Below, piece after piece: positions 1 through 11,575 of a DNA stretch of 64,000 bases. Each line of letters begins with the position of its first letter. Positions within the stretch are counted from its first letter, which is position 1. The translations under genes and the position numbers were made by a program. The stretch is taken from assembly GCA_000469685.2 (NCBI GenBank), contig LS997564.1:42550240-42614239 (forward strand), given 5' to 3'. The notes beneath the pieces were generated by a model. That model had not been told where the DNA came from and did no database searches. It saw nothing but the letters and a program-made list of their open reading frames with translations. This stretch comes from Haemonchus contortus. Its lineage: Eukaryota > Nematoda > Chromadorea > Rhabditida > Trichostrongylidae.

Positions 1-2156
1 ATGGAACCCGAAAGATGTCCAATGGGAAGCTGCTCGTAATAACCCACAACAGGGTGTGCGGTCGTGTGGGGCGACCTCGACCCGTTTCAACCGTTCAAGA
101 CCACAGATGTTCAGTTTTCAGCTTCGTTCTGACTTGATTCTCGCAAAGGTTCTCAATAAAAGGATAAAGGATAAAGTTCCTGGCGTTAATCAATCCCGTC
201 TGAGGGATGCGCCCCCGCATTCGACTTCCATTCAGAATCGTAGTGGCGAATTGAATGCGTATGTGGCCTATACAATGACTTGCGGTGGCCAGCCGATGTA
301 CAAGTCAGTGCTTTTATCTTCCCAGACGAGTCTGGTACCAATTCACCGACCCCGGAGGGATGGAAGGCTTGGTTGGCCTGGGCGGGCATCGATCCGGGAT
401 TCGAGCCCCTGACCGTGCGTGTGATATAGTGCGCCTATAGGAAAGGTTCTCAATGCATCTTTGAGATGAATCAGGCAGAACTTAAAAAGACGAGGCTTAA
501 TCGGAAATCTCAGGATGTACAGCACATTTCTAAAGAGACGGCAATCGTGCGCAGTTTACGTGCTTGCACAAGACGTACTCCGATGGACGGCACATGCTGA
601 AAGGCCTTTGTAGCCGAGTGAAATAAGGCTTGGTTTTCTTTATACTTGTGTTCGCTGTCAGGTTTACTCCATTACTTTTGTGAGGATATTTCATTTGGAG
701 CATAGGTCCATATTTTTTCTGCCAAAAACTATTTGGACGATATTCTATCCAGACAAGGGAGGAAAGTGGAAGGGGACAGCAACCGCCGCTAAAAATGACT
801 GGCTGAACGGTTTTAGAGAGACTTTCACAAAACGGATGGAAAAAACTCATCAGTTCTTTTTTAGAATGTGGGTAGTTAGAGTGATCAATCTTCTAGAGAT
901 CTGAACATTCATGGCTTTGCAGACATCCGTAGAGATAACCGATTTTGAAGATGAAAGGTTGCACAGTTATTTGAGAAATTCGTGATTCATGGATAAGAAT
1001 CCGCGTCAAGTGTGTCGAACAGAAGAACTCATGTTCGGGAAATGTCGACATTTCGAGACCTTTACCGTTTGTGGACCGAATCCCCGAGCTTATCGATCAG
1101 CATTGTCCAAATACTAATTACTCAATTACTCGAGTAATCCATACGTACTCCTTGCGATTCGGTCAGCTGTTGGGGTCTGAACGACCATGACGGCTGCGTG
1201 CCACCGATCGATAGCGCTCCCCGCGCCATCCCCCGCCCGTCCTGTTTCAGATCTCGCCCGGGGTTCATCGGGGACCTTGGAACGTACTTGATCATTAAAC
1301 AACATCGTAGTCTCGGGATCACCATCACAACATTTGACCCCTAAATTTACACCACATTCATGTGTACTTTTTCACTTTGCGTAAATAATTAGCTATTCTT
1401 TTCGTCCGTTTTGCCTAACAATGCTGCCCATTTAAGACGTTGCTCGAACATTCTAAGGGCTTCCTTTTCGAAAATTGCGAAATTATTGTATTTACTTATC
1501 AATTTCCTTAGACCCATTCAGAGGATCCTCTCGCTTTGCCGCTCTGATATCATCTTATCTTTTTTAACGCTAATAAAAGTAGAAGTGATGGTATTTTTGT
1601 GATTTGTGGGAAGTTTTTGAAAAGGTCGGAACTTTGAGAAGAAGCGTCATATCTGATGTGGTTACTTAAGCCATGCAACGAAGCTTTATTCGACTACATT
1701 CCTGAACAGAGAGGGAACAGCTTTCGAGTTGGGTGCTACCCTTGCTTTGTGAAGCGTGATGCACAGCCCTTCCAGAAGAGCTCCCATCAGGTTTGGGAAA
1801 AAACACTTTCTCATTTACGATTCTCATCCTAAAATGTCGTGGTTGTCGTTTTCAAATCGACATATTTCGTATCCTTTTATAATATTCAGAGAACTGTTAA
1901 GCAATTTCCTTTGGCCCTAACATCTGTTTCATTTGACCCATTGTTTCTTCGCTCTTTGCACAAGTTTAGTTCTTCTTTCGTCCGATTCGAATCGCTTCTT
2001 TCGCCCCATTCATATCTAATCTCTCATGGTTCTCCATGGCTTTTCAGGGTTTCAATTCTGGCGCATCGTCCTGCGAAGCGCGTGCGTCTCGCCTCCGTGA
2101 ACAGTCGTAACGAGTGCAACTTTGTCCCCTATTTCACTACAATCGGCGATACACAA
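1..2156. other. Intergenic, no gene recognised
   Basis: Upstream flank of the DCN1-like gene. The only structure I recognise is a SINE-like repeat near 190-440. The short reading frames here have no recognisable protein similarity or splice structure. A TTTTCAG acceptor ending at 2047 could be the trans-splice site for the gene that starts at 2157. Confidence 0.5.
190..440 (-). repeat. SINE-like interspersed repeat, family A copy 1
   Basis: This stretch is clearly similar to 13325-13530 and, in part, to 27640-27990. Shared blocks include GAATGCGTATGTGGCCTATA, GACGAGTCTGGTACCAATT and ATCCGGGATTCGAGCCCCTG. Read on the minus strand, the last block gives GGGGCTCGAATCCCGGAT, close to a pol III B-box (GGTTCGANNCC), so a tRNA-related SINE is the likeliest identity. 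Open frames across it (about 60-120 codons) are translations of the repeat and are not genes. The ends are approximate. Confidence 0.6.
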
Positions 2157-5100
2157 ATGAATAAACTCAAGTCTGAACAGAAAACGAAGGTATCTCTTAC
2201 TGGGACTTTTTGATTTTCATTCTGAAAGGAAATTCACCTTCTAGAATTCTCCTTTCGTTTTTGTCTTCTTCTATTTCTCTGATGCCTTTGAATTTGAGCC
2301 GAACATATTCATTGAATTTAAAGTATTTAACAGTACTGGACTCTACTCAATTCTATTAGAGGCTTCGTCGATAAATCGGTCCAATAAAGAGGCATGGGTT
2401 ACGAAAACGTTTTTCGCCTGGAAACGTAAATAATCTGTCTTATCGGCGAAATATGAAGTCTGTTGTAGATGGGTATAAGTCGACAAAGGACCTGAACTTT
2501 CATGTGTTATCCAAGGTAAAGACATGCTTCGCGCGATGAATGGAATTTTTGATGACTAGCGCTAATGGTCTGTCCGGACCAATATCCTTATTAAACGATG
2601 CGGTAGAGTGAATTCGAAATTCTAAGTATATCGATCACAAATTCAGGTCCGAAGAGGCAACGAGATAGGTAAACTCGCTTCCGTCGGTTTCAATATACTA
2701 ATCTATAACCGAGGTAATATCAGGTGTGAGCGCAAAAGCAACTGTTCTCTGGTCGTGCTCTTTTTTTTTTGTGGATTTGCCCTGCTAAGTCATAAAGATG
2801 AAAGAAATTCGTGAAGTTTCATTTGGTCCTTCGAAAGTCTGAATTCTGATTGAGAGGACAGTTTCTCCAGGTTCAGCCGAAACTCAGTCACTCACTCCAC
2901 ATCGATTACCTCACAGGTTACATTTTATGGTGTACCTCGAACAGAAGTATTTTTTTGCTCGGCCTCTCAAAGGCCGAGATGGGCACAGAAATGAAAATAG
3001 CCCTCGTAGACGCATTGGAGTACTTCTCATGGCTGATCTATACGAGAGACCTAGCTCCTACAGCTAGGTCTCTCGTATAGATCGGCCATGAGAAGTACTC
3101 CAATGCGTCTACGAGTGTCTCAAGGCCTGTCTGATGTCTCAGGCAGATTTCTTCTAGAATGATTGCCAGTTAAGATGCGATACCCATTAATAATGAATAC
3201 AGTCCAGATGTGTTGGCTCATCCATTGTCGAGCGCATTGTTTTATACGGTAAGTACCACCTTCACGAAAAAGAGATGCGTTCGATAGTCGTGAGCAAGCA
3301 GATCTGGACCATCACCTTAGAGCTCAAACATCTTCCTTCTGGAAAAATTCTACATAAAAAATCACATGTTTTGTTTTAGTAGATTTTTCTAGTGCGCTTG
3401 TAAAAAGTAGCATTGATTGCAGAGAAAATGTAGCTCAGTGATGTCAAAATTTTTGGGTAAGAGACATGATTTCTAATTTCAACTTGGAAGAAGTAACTCT
3501 GGCTGATAGGGTTGGCCAGTTATGGTCGAAACTTTGGTCTCGGGCGGGACTCCAACCCGATCTTATGCTATCGTGGCACCGTTCTTTATCCATTACACTA
3601 CCGTTTTCCCTAGCCTTCTTGGGCTTATTTGCCATAGCTAATCATCACTCACACGTACAACGTGTTGACGATTGGCCAATATCAGCACTGAACCCTTTAG
3701 CTGTGAGTTTTGCCTGATGGAATTTGTTTAGACTTGTAACAAGGTCTCGGTAGTGTAATGGATAAGAGCACGGCATGGATAGCACAAGTACGGGTTCGAG
3801 TCCCGTCAGGAGCAGAAGTTTTGTCCGTAACTTGCCAATCATGTGAGACTTTCGCATCGCGTACTGCAGCGAAATAATAGCAGTTAACAGAGCATCAAGT
3901 CAAACAACTTTGGATTTTTCATTTAGTGAAAGCTCCTAAGGCTGTTATTCATCAAAACTGCCCTTTCTAGGTACAAAACATCCCATAAAATAACTGATAT
4001 TTGCTCCGCGCTGCTCGACAGTTACCCCAAAACGCTAAGTCTATTTCTCAATAATTCGCGGTGCTTTGGCAGGCAGAGCATTGATGCCCCGTTTTTGCTG
4101 GACTTTAATTTCCGCCGTCACTCAAGTTAGGGCGGGTCGAGTATTGAGCTTCCCTACGTTGTGATATTTTTCATGAAGCGGGGAACGTCCAAGAACATAT
4201 ACAACCTCGTTTCTGTTTGTAGCAAGCAAATTTCAGATCAAAAACTTCGTGGCATGGACACAAACAAGCGAACAAATTGCCTATACTTGTTTAACAAGAG
4301 CGAATTGGAATATGGAATATGCTGTTGATTTGTTCTATCAGGTCTGTGATGACATTTTGAGAAACCTTTCAGTAGAGAATTTTTTGTTGTTGTTTTTTGT
4401 TCCTGGTTGACATACTGGGAGAAATTCGACGAATTTCGAATTTTCGACGCTCAAATTCGTGGAATATTTCTGTTACGGAGAAAGCAGCCTTCCTCTGCGT
4501 GAGTCAGGAGAAATTATGTGGCAACCAACAAAGTACCTTTGCTAAAGTATAATAAAACATCTAATAGCGCTGCCAGTTTGTGGTTTTTCGCGTGTGTTGG
4601 GTTCGCGTGGTAACTGGATGCTCTTCTAGAGCACAGTAGATGTGGGTGTGTGTTGTTAACGTTAATTGTAGTGTTTGAAATTTGAATCTGAAAGTCCCCT
4701 GGGGCGACAAATGAATCAGTAGCTTCCTATCCACCTATTTTCCATTTGAATTCTATTTCACCATGACCAAGCCGTTATTTAAAAAATTTCCCATTGGCAT
4801 ACAATGGTTGTCCAGTATTAGCCCCTGTCACTTCATTCTTAAAAGCTTTTTCATCGCTTCCTGTTAACTAGCGCATGGCAAAATTTGCTTTTCCTGCCTG
4901 ATCCAACTGTGCTGCTCTTGCTGCTGTTTCTGCTTTCTTTTACCACATTTTTCGGTTTTTATAGCCCGTTTTGGGACTACATCATACACTTTCCTATATT
5001 ATTATGTAGTCTGTAATACACTTATAACCAGTCTGCTTTACCATTAACGCCATGCTCGCTTGCATTCACTCGATTATTGTGCTCTGTCCAGTGCTGGTGT

Positions 5101-7381
5101 CCTCTGTCCTCTACACCTGTTAGTGCAGGTGCCCTATTGTGGCCTGGAAACGTGACTTATACCAGGATTCACAATCGCGCCTCGTCCCTTTCGGACAATT
5201 AGGGCAGCTTATGCTTTTCACGTATGCGATTGAACTTTGCGTAGGCATAACGACAATCTTCTTTATAGCCACACCCTGGCTTTCAAGATAGTGTAACCCA
5301 CCACAGATGAGATGTGGCCAGCGGACGTCGGCAATGAAAACGCAAAGCCCAATTGCAGTTTACACTACCTCGTTTTCGTCATGAAATCAACAAAACTCGT
5401 GTTTAAGAGTCCACGAATGGTTCAGCAACAGCAGCAACAGCCACCTGTGGACAAATACAAGTTAGAAAAAATGTTCTCGGCTTACGCAAATGGTAAGATT
5501 CCCATTTTACTCTGGTAGATTTCGTTTCTGCTCAGTCTGGCCTAATTTTTGATTTGTATCTTGCTTTTCCTTCTTATGAATGGAGCCCATGAAGTAGTGA
5601 TATCTGCGCGCGAACATTGTTCCTAAGTTTCGAAGGACGGGTTCAAGCCAGGATTTTGGAAGATTTACTTAGAAGCTCAGCTAAAGAACCGACTTGAGCT
5701 TCTACGGATTAGTTTTTTAATGATTACTCGATCTACTATATCGAGTCATAAGGTCGAATATATCTTTTTGAAACTGTTTCTTGTTTACAAAATAGGGTAA
5801 TGTGCATATCTGCAGCTTGCAATTTCTTTAATAAGGGTGTTTCTGAATGGTCGGAAATTGCTGCCTCGCAAGCGTTCTGCAAGATGAATTGAATTCAAGT
5901 ATTGCCTATGTTTTTTTTTAAATTATTTGTTTTGCCTACTAGTTTACCATCCCCTGATCCAGTTTCATTTGAAAAACTCATATATTCTGTACCAGATCCT
6001 CGCGACGATGTCGGCCCAGGACGCATTGGACCAAACGGAATGCTCCGTCTACTCAATGATCTTCACTTGGACGCTACGGATCGTCGCGTTCTCATTCTCG
6101 CTTGTAAACTCAAGGTGCTCTATGAATTCTATTTTTTGCTATTGGAATTTCATTCTATATTAATTTGTTCTATAAGGGCCTGTTGGGATAATATGAACAT
6201 TTTTGTTCACAAGAAATATGGTTATGCATTAGAAGTTGTTCTTCGGTTCCTTTTCTCTAAAAAGTGATCCAATTAGATTACTACAGATTCAAGTGTTGCG
6301 ACGATTAATAAGGATGTACAGAGGGAATAAGGCTGTTCGATGTGCCAATTCCAAAACTACCTTCCAAATTCGAAAAACATTCCAGAAATTTGCAGGCAGT
6401 GACTTGTGAAAAAACACGCCAAGCGCCAACTATTTACTTTTCGAATTTCCAGTAGTCCAGCTCCAAAGTCATACCTTCAACCTCTTTCGAAGATAATGGC
6501 TCGGGGAGTGTACAATTTCAGTAATTAGTATACAGTAGCATAGCTTACAGTTGCTCTTTCCACAATATTCCATTTGTATTCGGACCCCATTCGCATTGTA
6601 TTCAAAGGCGCAATTTACCAGCATATCAAAGTTGTTATTGATCAAGCAATGTTACCTTAACAAGACCTCATAGGTTTCCGCTGTCGGTAGTCTAGAGTTG
6701 ATATTCTCCCAATTCTTCACAATATTTTCTAGATCCTCATTTTATTACAATGTAGCTGTATTTATAGGCCCAAACACAATGTGAATTCAGTTGGGAAGAG
6801 TGGCAGCAAGGACTTTCAGCGTTACGGTCCGTTTTCAGCACTCATGTCTTGTTGTTCAGAATATTTTTCACTCATTGTTCGCCACGTATGATTCAGAGTT
6901 GATTCCTTGGACAAACTTCGTGAACGTCTACAGGAGCTGGATACAGAATTATCAGAGCCGGCTGCTTTTCGGGAGCTTTATTCGTTCACTTTCCTTTACG
7001 GGAAGTTAAGCAGTCAGCGTAATCTGGATCTGGAAACGGCATTGGCATATTGGAAAATACTATTTGCTGACAAGGTGAAGGCATCAGTTCAATTTTTCAG
7101 CGACAAATTCTCAAACAGGTATGGTGTGGTTCACTGTCAAGTAGCACACTTTTCAGTTCCCTCTACTATCGCTTTGGGAAGAGTTTTTGATTGCTGAACA
7201 TGGTAAAGCCATTTCACGTGACACTTGGAATCTGCTGCTCGACTTCTGCCTTACGATCAGACCAGATCTGACCAATTACGATGAGGATGGCGCATGGCCG
7301 GTACTTATCGACCAATTTGTCGAGTATGCACGTGAGAAGCTTGGCCTACCTCGCGAAACAGCGAACGCTGTCACTTCTTAG
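2157..7381 (+). CDS. dcn-1: DCN1-like protein (neddylation E3 cofactor, DCUN1 domain)
   Basis: Seven exons: 2157-2189, 4237-4341, 5426-5492, 5996-6114, 6768-6826, 6897-7074 and 7157-7381 (TAG). All phases agree and give 261 aa, against 259 for human DCUN1D1. The start [11 protein letters not shown] and the next exon (IKNFVAWTQ... [14 protein letters not shown]) form the N-terminal UBA-like domain. A Gln-rich linker follows. The DCUN1/PONY domain (about residues 60-255) carries [45 protein letters not shown] and [15 protein letters not shown]; the last holds the acidic patch that contacts cullin. Family role: DCN1 proteins bind cullins and the NEDD8-E2 UBC12 and stimulate cullin neddylation. 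Intron 1 is about 2 kb and contains a hairpin and a SINE pair. The predicted protein looks closer to human DCUN1D1 than to what I remember of C. elegans DCN-1 around the last junction. Confidence 0.93.
3003..3115. repeat. Near-perfect hairpin, 54 bp arms
   Basis: Arms 3003-3056 and 3062-3115 are reverse complements with one mismatch and a 5-base loop. The left arm begins CTCGTAGACGCATTGGAG and ends GAGACCTAGCT. It lies in intron 1 of the DCN1-like gene. No coding potential or known hairpin RNA family was recognised. It could be a foldback repeat or a young inverted duplication. Confidence 0.9.
3500..3900. repeat. tRNA-related SINE, head-to-head palindromic pair
   Basis: A forward copy (about 3744-3900) contains GGTAGTGTAATGGATAAGAG (A-box-like) and GGGTTCGAGTCCCG (B box). 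A diverged copy (about 3505-3612) lies in reverse orientation and reads, on the minus strand, GGTAGTGTAATGGATAA and GGGTTGGAGTCCCG. The 3' body of the forward copy (AGAAGTTTTGT, GAAATAATAGCAGTTAAC, AACATCAAGTCA-like) recurs at 39010-39110. The acceptor arms of the tRNA-like part do not pair, so this is not a functional tRNA gene. Ends are approximate. Confidence 0.7.
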
Positions 7382-8867
7382 GGAATTTTCGCAGTGCACC
7401 TCCTAGGAACGGGGTTTCTTTTTGAATTAATCTCTTCCAAATGTCAAATGTTATATGTGTTTATTGGCCGCTAATGATTCGTGGTAGGCTTTTGGGTGAT
7501 GTTTCTTATTGCCAGTTTGGTTTTCTCTGAACGCTCAGTTTGCTTTTTAGTATTCGTTACGTCGACTCTAGTTAGTCCGCTTCGACTCGATTTGTCCCAC
7601 CTTTGAATCTTATCGTTCTCTCTGTCGAGTGTGTCCCTTCCTATTCATCATGGGCTAAACGGGTCCAAGCTTAATCCCCGGTACATATATTTTGATGATG
7701 AGCACGTATACCCAATATTCTGACTGTGTGAATCGTGCGTCTCAAACAGTAGCAGCACTGATTAGTTCATTTTGTGATGATTTTAAAGACTTTTATCTCA
7801 TTTTTCATGAAACGCTGCTTGCAGCTGCAACAATGTGCACTCGATGTAGAGCTTCCTCTACTACTTTTCTCGTCAATGATTTTGTATTTTGTCTCAGCAT
7901 CGTATGAAGTCGAATAAGAGGAATGCGGTCAAAACGTCGCTCACCAAGAGGTAGAATAAGTTATCTAGAGAGATAAAAAAAGAGATATCGCAAGGAAAGG
8001 AAGAGGGTAGTCTGTTCAGATCTTGCGCAAAAAGGAATGGGACAGTAACTCATTTTAAAACTTAAACTTTTCCTCCTGTTCGGAAGAAGTGATGAAAGGT
8101 AAAGCTCAAAATGCACAGTGCTATTTCATGTTCACGAAAAATGAACGGGGTGGCGATAGAATAAGCAGAGATGTTTGTCTTGTTGTTTTTAGTTCTCACT
8201 TCTGTTTTCAAACTTAATTTTGACGCAAACTTTGAGGTGAACACTCGAGTTAATAGTTCGAAGAATTGCATAACGGCTGAACGTGTTGAAGTGTTACGGA
8301 ATCCACGGCTATGCCTACCACCCAAAAGATTCGAACTTGGTTCCGCAATGCTCCCCAACTATTCATTTGCTCCTATATGTACAACCGCAAGATTCCGCAA
8401 ACCTTCACTGCGATGCAAACAGTTTTCATTTGGAATGGACGGAAAAAATCAGTAGAGGATTAGTTTTAGTTTCTCTTTCCATTTTTTTTTTTTCATGCTT
8501 ATCTACATTGTTTCTTATACGCGTAGAGGAAAGTTTTGAAAAATTACATTACTAGGAAAAAGTAAATAGAGAGCCAGCCAGCTAGCCAAAAAATAGCAGG
8601 GCCCCAGAAAAACTGGTAGAATATCAGGCTGTTGAGTGACGTTTAAGTCAAGAACACAATCATCTCATCTGTCCCACGTCCTTAGAAGTTTTACCGATGT
8701 AGGATTTCTTGAATATTGATCAAAAGTTCATTTAACAAGATAGGCATACTTCACAACAGAATGAATATGGAGAAATAGCAGGAAGATGTAGATGCAATAA
8801 AGGCAACAACAGTTTACATAGATTGACAAACGTGAGGAGCAAATACCCATATAATTGTGATGAACTC
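7382..8867. other. Intergenic between convergent genes
   Basis: 3' flank shared by the DCN1-like gene (+) and MED21 (-). Several short frames occur but none has a splice structure or a recognisable product. No repeat was identified. Confidence 0.5.
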
Positions 8868-9562
8868 TCAGCACATCGGTCGTGACATGATCTGAACCCG
8901 AGCCACATCAGAAAGGCGTTGTAGAATTCGGTCAACAAGTTGTTCGCCATCAGTAACAATGCTTTCAAGTTCGCGAGCTACCTTAATGTCAAAGGTTGGG
9001 TCCAAACTTATTTCGTAGCGGAGTTGGTCTCTTGGAACAAAAAAAACGTTTATTGTAGAGACCTTTGTCAAAAAAATGTAGCCCTTAGAAGTTGAGAAAT
9101 TATTGATGAGGAGCATAATCTGGGAAAAAATCATGGCACAAAAGTGAACTGGATTTTGTACATACCCTAGATCTTTCAGCATCTGTTTGCAGTAGTTGCT
9201 CAACTGTATCACCATTTCCAGCGTCATCGATTGGGAAAGAATCGATCAAAATCTATAAGTAAAAGGAGATTTTGTTAGGGCAAGGAACTTATTGGATGTT
9301 TTGAATGGACATGCCTCGATATCCTTAGCAATCCTGGCTATATGTGCCGCAAACAACTGACAGTTTGTTTCTTCTTCGAGTTCCTCAAAAGCATATAATG
9401 AAAACTTTTCTAAAATTAGAGGTAATGGATTTGATGGCGAACCGGATTACAGCGATCAAAATCACACGGAGGAGCTGTGGCCTGCAGCACCCCAATCGCA
9501 TTTGTCATAAATGATGCCAATTCATTGATAAGGTCTTGCAACTGAGACAATCTATCTGACAT
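8868..9562 (-). CDS. mdt-21: Mediator complex subunit 21
   Basis: Exons on the minus strand: 9562-9443 ([18 protein letters not shown]... [12 protein letters not shown]), 9404-9315 (ends [15 protein letters not shown]), 9252-9166 ([12 protein letters not shown]...) and about 9030-8868 (DQLRYEISL... [18 protein letters not shown]). The start and the [18 protein letters not shown] core match MED21/SRB7, a small helical subunit of the Mediator middle module that pairs with MED7. Intron 2 uses a GC donor (GAG|GCATGT). The last junction is not resolved: the strong GTATGT donor after 9166 is phase 0, but the nearby acceptors do not restore the frame, so the length (about 150 aa) is approximate. The ATG lies one base after a TTTTCCAG acceptor, and the gene starts 165 bp downstream of the Dim1 stop, which suggests an operon with SL trans-splicing. 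Confidence 0.82.
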
Positions 9563-9727
9563 CCTGGAAAAGTACAAAAAGGCGAAGATAGAACAAGAAG
9601 AGAGGATGACTGGAATATGCAGATACAGCGTTCGTACAAAAACCGATTTCGTTTCGACCGAAACACATTGCTAACCCATTTATTATCGTTTGTAAAGACA
9701 AAGGACAAATACAGTAAATAGAAACAA

Positions 9728-11575
9728 TCAATATTTATATTTAGTTGAGTAGTCTTTCGGAGAAACAACTAAACCGCGTCCCTTGCGCGCGCCTCTGAAA
9801 AGATGTTGGATTACTGAGGGTGGAACATCCTTCTTTCTACAGGAGATCATACAACCAACTAACCTGTAAACTGTTTCGATGATATCGATGAGCTCTTGTC
9901 CATCAGTGATAGGCCAGTTGATCTTGTTGTTGTTACCAGTACCTATATACAGTAGCGCTCAAAAGTCTTCGGTGAAATGCTTTGAAGCTTTTTCGTTCAT
10001 AACTTTTTTCTTAGTAGACCGAATGACACGAAATTTGGATATGTCTAACTAGAGTATATTTCGCCCTATCCAACCTCATTTCACTGCAAAGCTGCAATAT
10101 CCACAGGTAGAGTAAGGTGTTTGTTGCGGTAGCACATTTTGTTAAAACTAAAGTTGTTGGCGTCTGCACTTATTTGCACCTTATGTGCGTTTTTCCCATC
10201 TATTGTGTTCGGCGTTACCGCTCGCACACTTTAGACATGACAAAAAGGGAAGAGATTCTACAAGGTCCATCATCTGTATTTTCAGTCGATTTTGAGTTCA
10301 TGCTCTTTGGAATATCTGGAACATGATCAGATTGCAGGTTAATAGTGGTAAATATTCACAATAAACCCACGCTTCTAATATAGAAATTTCGCATTATTAG
10401 ATCCAGTAGGAAAGGAGTTACGACTGAAAAGTACGGCTGAAGAACCATTTCACCGAAGACTTTTGAGCGCTACTGTATGTAGGTATAGCTGTTACTAATA
10501 AAATACATCTAGCGTTATCAAAATCAGAAAGTTATCAACCACGTAATGGAGTCTAGAGACAGAATCCTTGTTCAAAAAAGGATCTATATGGGCTAGCTTG
10601 AAGGAACAAACAAAGGAGAACGACCAAGCTGCAGTAACACACAAATAATCGACTGCACTGGGTAGGAAATAAAGTTGGTTAAGTAAGTTTGAGAGCAGAT
10701 GAAGGCGGTTACACCAGAAGCTGGGGACAAAAAAGGAAAGCGCAAACTCGAGTTTCTTACCGCATATTTGTATATGGCAATCACAGGAAAAGCAAATTAA
10801 GCTAATAAAAAGATACTCACCCAAGTCTACCATAATGTGTTTGTTCCTAAAGAAGAACATCACTGTGCACGGGTCGTACAATTCATACATCTTGTTGAAA
10901 TCGGGGACCTGAGATGAAATATATTTAGAGACACGCTAGGAAGAAGAAGAAGAGACAATTAAATTACCATAAATTCAAATTTTGAAAAGCTTTTACCTTC
11001 GTAATGTCGACGAGATATATCACCGAGAAATTCTTCACTTTAGGAGCAATTTTGAAAAGAGTCTGTAACGCAGAAGATCAAACACAGGGACAAGATCCTT
11101 TAGGCAAAATTCAGTGAGGTAAAAATCTAATTATTTCAAATGTAGTCCATGCCACTTACTTCATCCATCCGCATGCACGTAGGGTCCCAATCGTGACCAA
11201 ATCGTACTACAACGACACGGTCTTCCTCGGCTAGGATGGCTTGGTCCACCTGAAGAACAACTGAGGTGATTGAGGACCCAAACGAAAGTTTCAACTACAA
11301 AATTTATCATTATTTGGTTCACAACCTCATTTTACCTGTAAAAACTTCGGTTCAATAAAAATACATTATTGAACACTGTTAACAAGCCAGACAAACTATA
11401 AGAACCGAAATCTGGCGTACATGAAACATTCAAGAATGAGTCCCAATAGATCGTCACGCTTGTCCACAGCGCTTAACAACAGCATCACAAAATGGTGCGA
11501 ATTGTGAAGAACTCCAAAAAATAAACATATTCACACCTGCCATCCATTCTCCAAATGTGGTAACATATACGACAT
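9728..11575 (-). CDS. Dim1/TXNL4A, thioredoxin-like U5 snRNP protein
   Basis: Six exons on the minus strand: 11575-11537, 11249-11160, 11062-10997, 10908-10821, 9942-9864 and 9794-9728 (TGA). All phases fit and give exactly 142 aa, the length of human TXNL4A and yeast-type Dim1 proteins. It begins MSYMLPHLENGWQVDQAI and contains VVVVRFGHDWDPTCMRMDE, YDPCTVMFFFRNKHIMVDLG, TGNNNKINW and the family ending GLVVSPKDYSTKYKY. The fold is thioredoxin-like without a CXXC redox pair. Known role: component of the U5 snRNP and U4/U6.U5 tri-snRNP, needed for pre-mRNA splicing. The 878 bp intron 4 is largely filled by a MITE (9950-10475). MED21 follows on the same strand 165 bp downstream. Confidence 0.97.
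9950..10475. mobile_element. Tc1/mariner-type MITE (526 bp) in the Dim1 gene
   Basis: Terminal inverted repeats of about 30 bp are identical: the left end starts CAGTAGCGCTCAAAAGTCTT and the right end is its reverse complement (AAGACTTTTGAGCGCTACTG). Both ends are flanked by TA (9948-9949 and 10476-10477), the target duplication of Tc1/mariner elements. No transposase frame is present, so the element is non-autonomous. It sits in intron 4 of the Dim1/TXNL4A gene. Confidence 0.9.

Noticed and set aside
3740..3820. tRNA gene on the plus strand
   Set aside because: A- and B-box motifs are present but the acceptor-stem ends do not pair and the copy is part of a repeated SINE with a tail.
7094..7124. 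Mini-exon (RQILKQ) in the DCN1-like gene
   Set aside because: It fits splice rules and phase, but inserts six residues where the human protein has none; skipping it aligns exactly.
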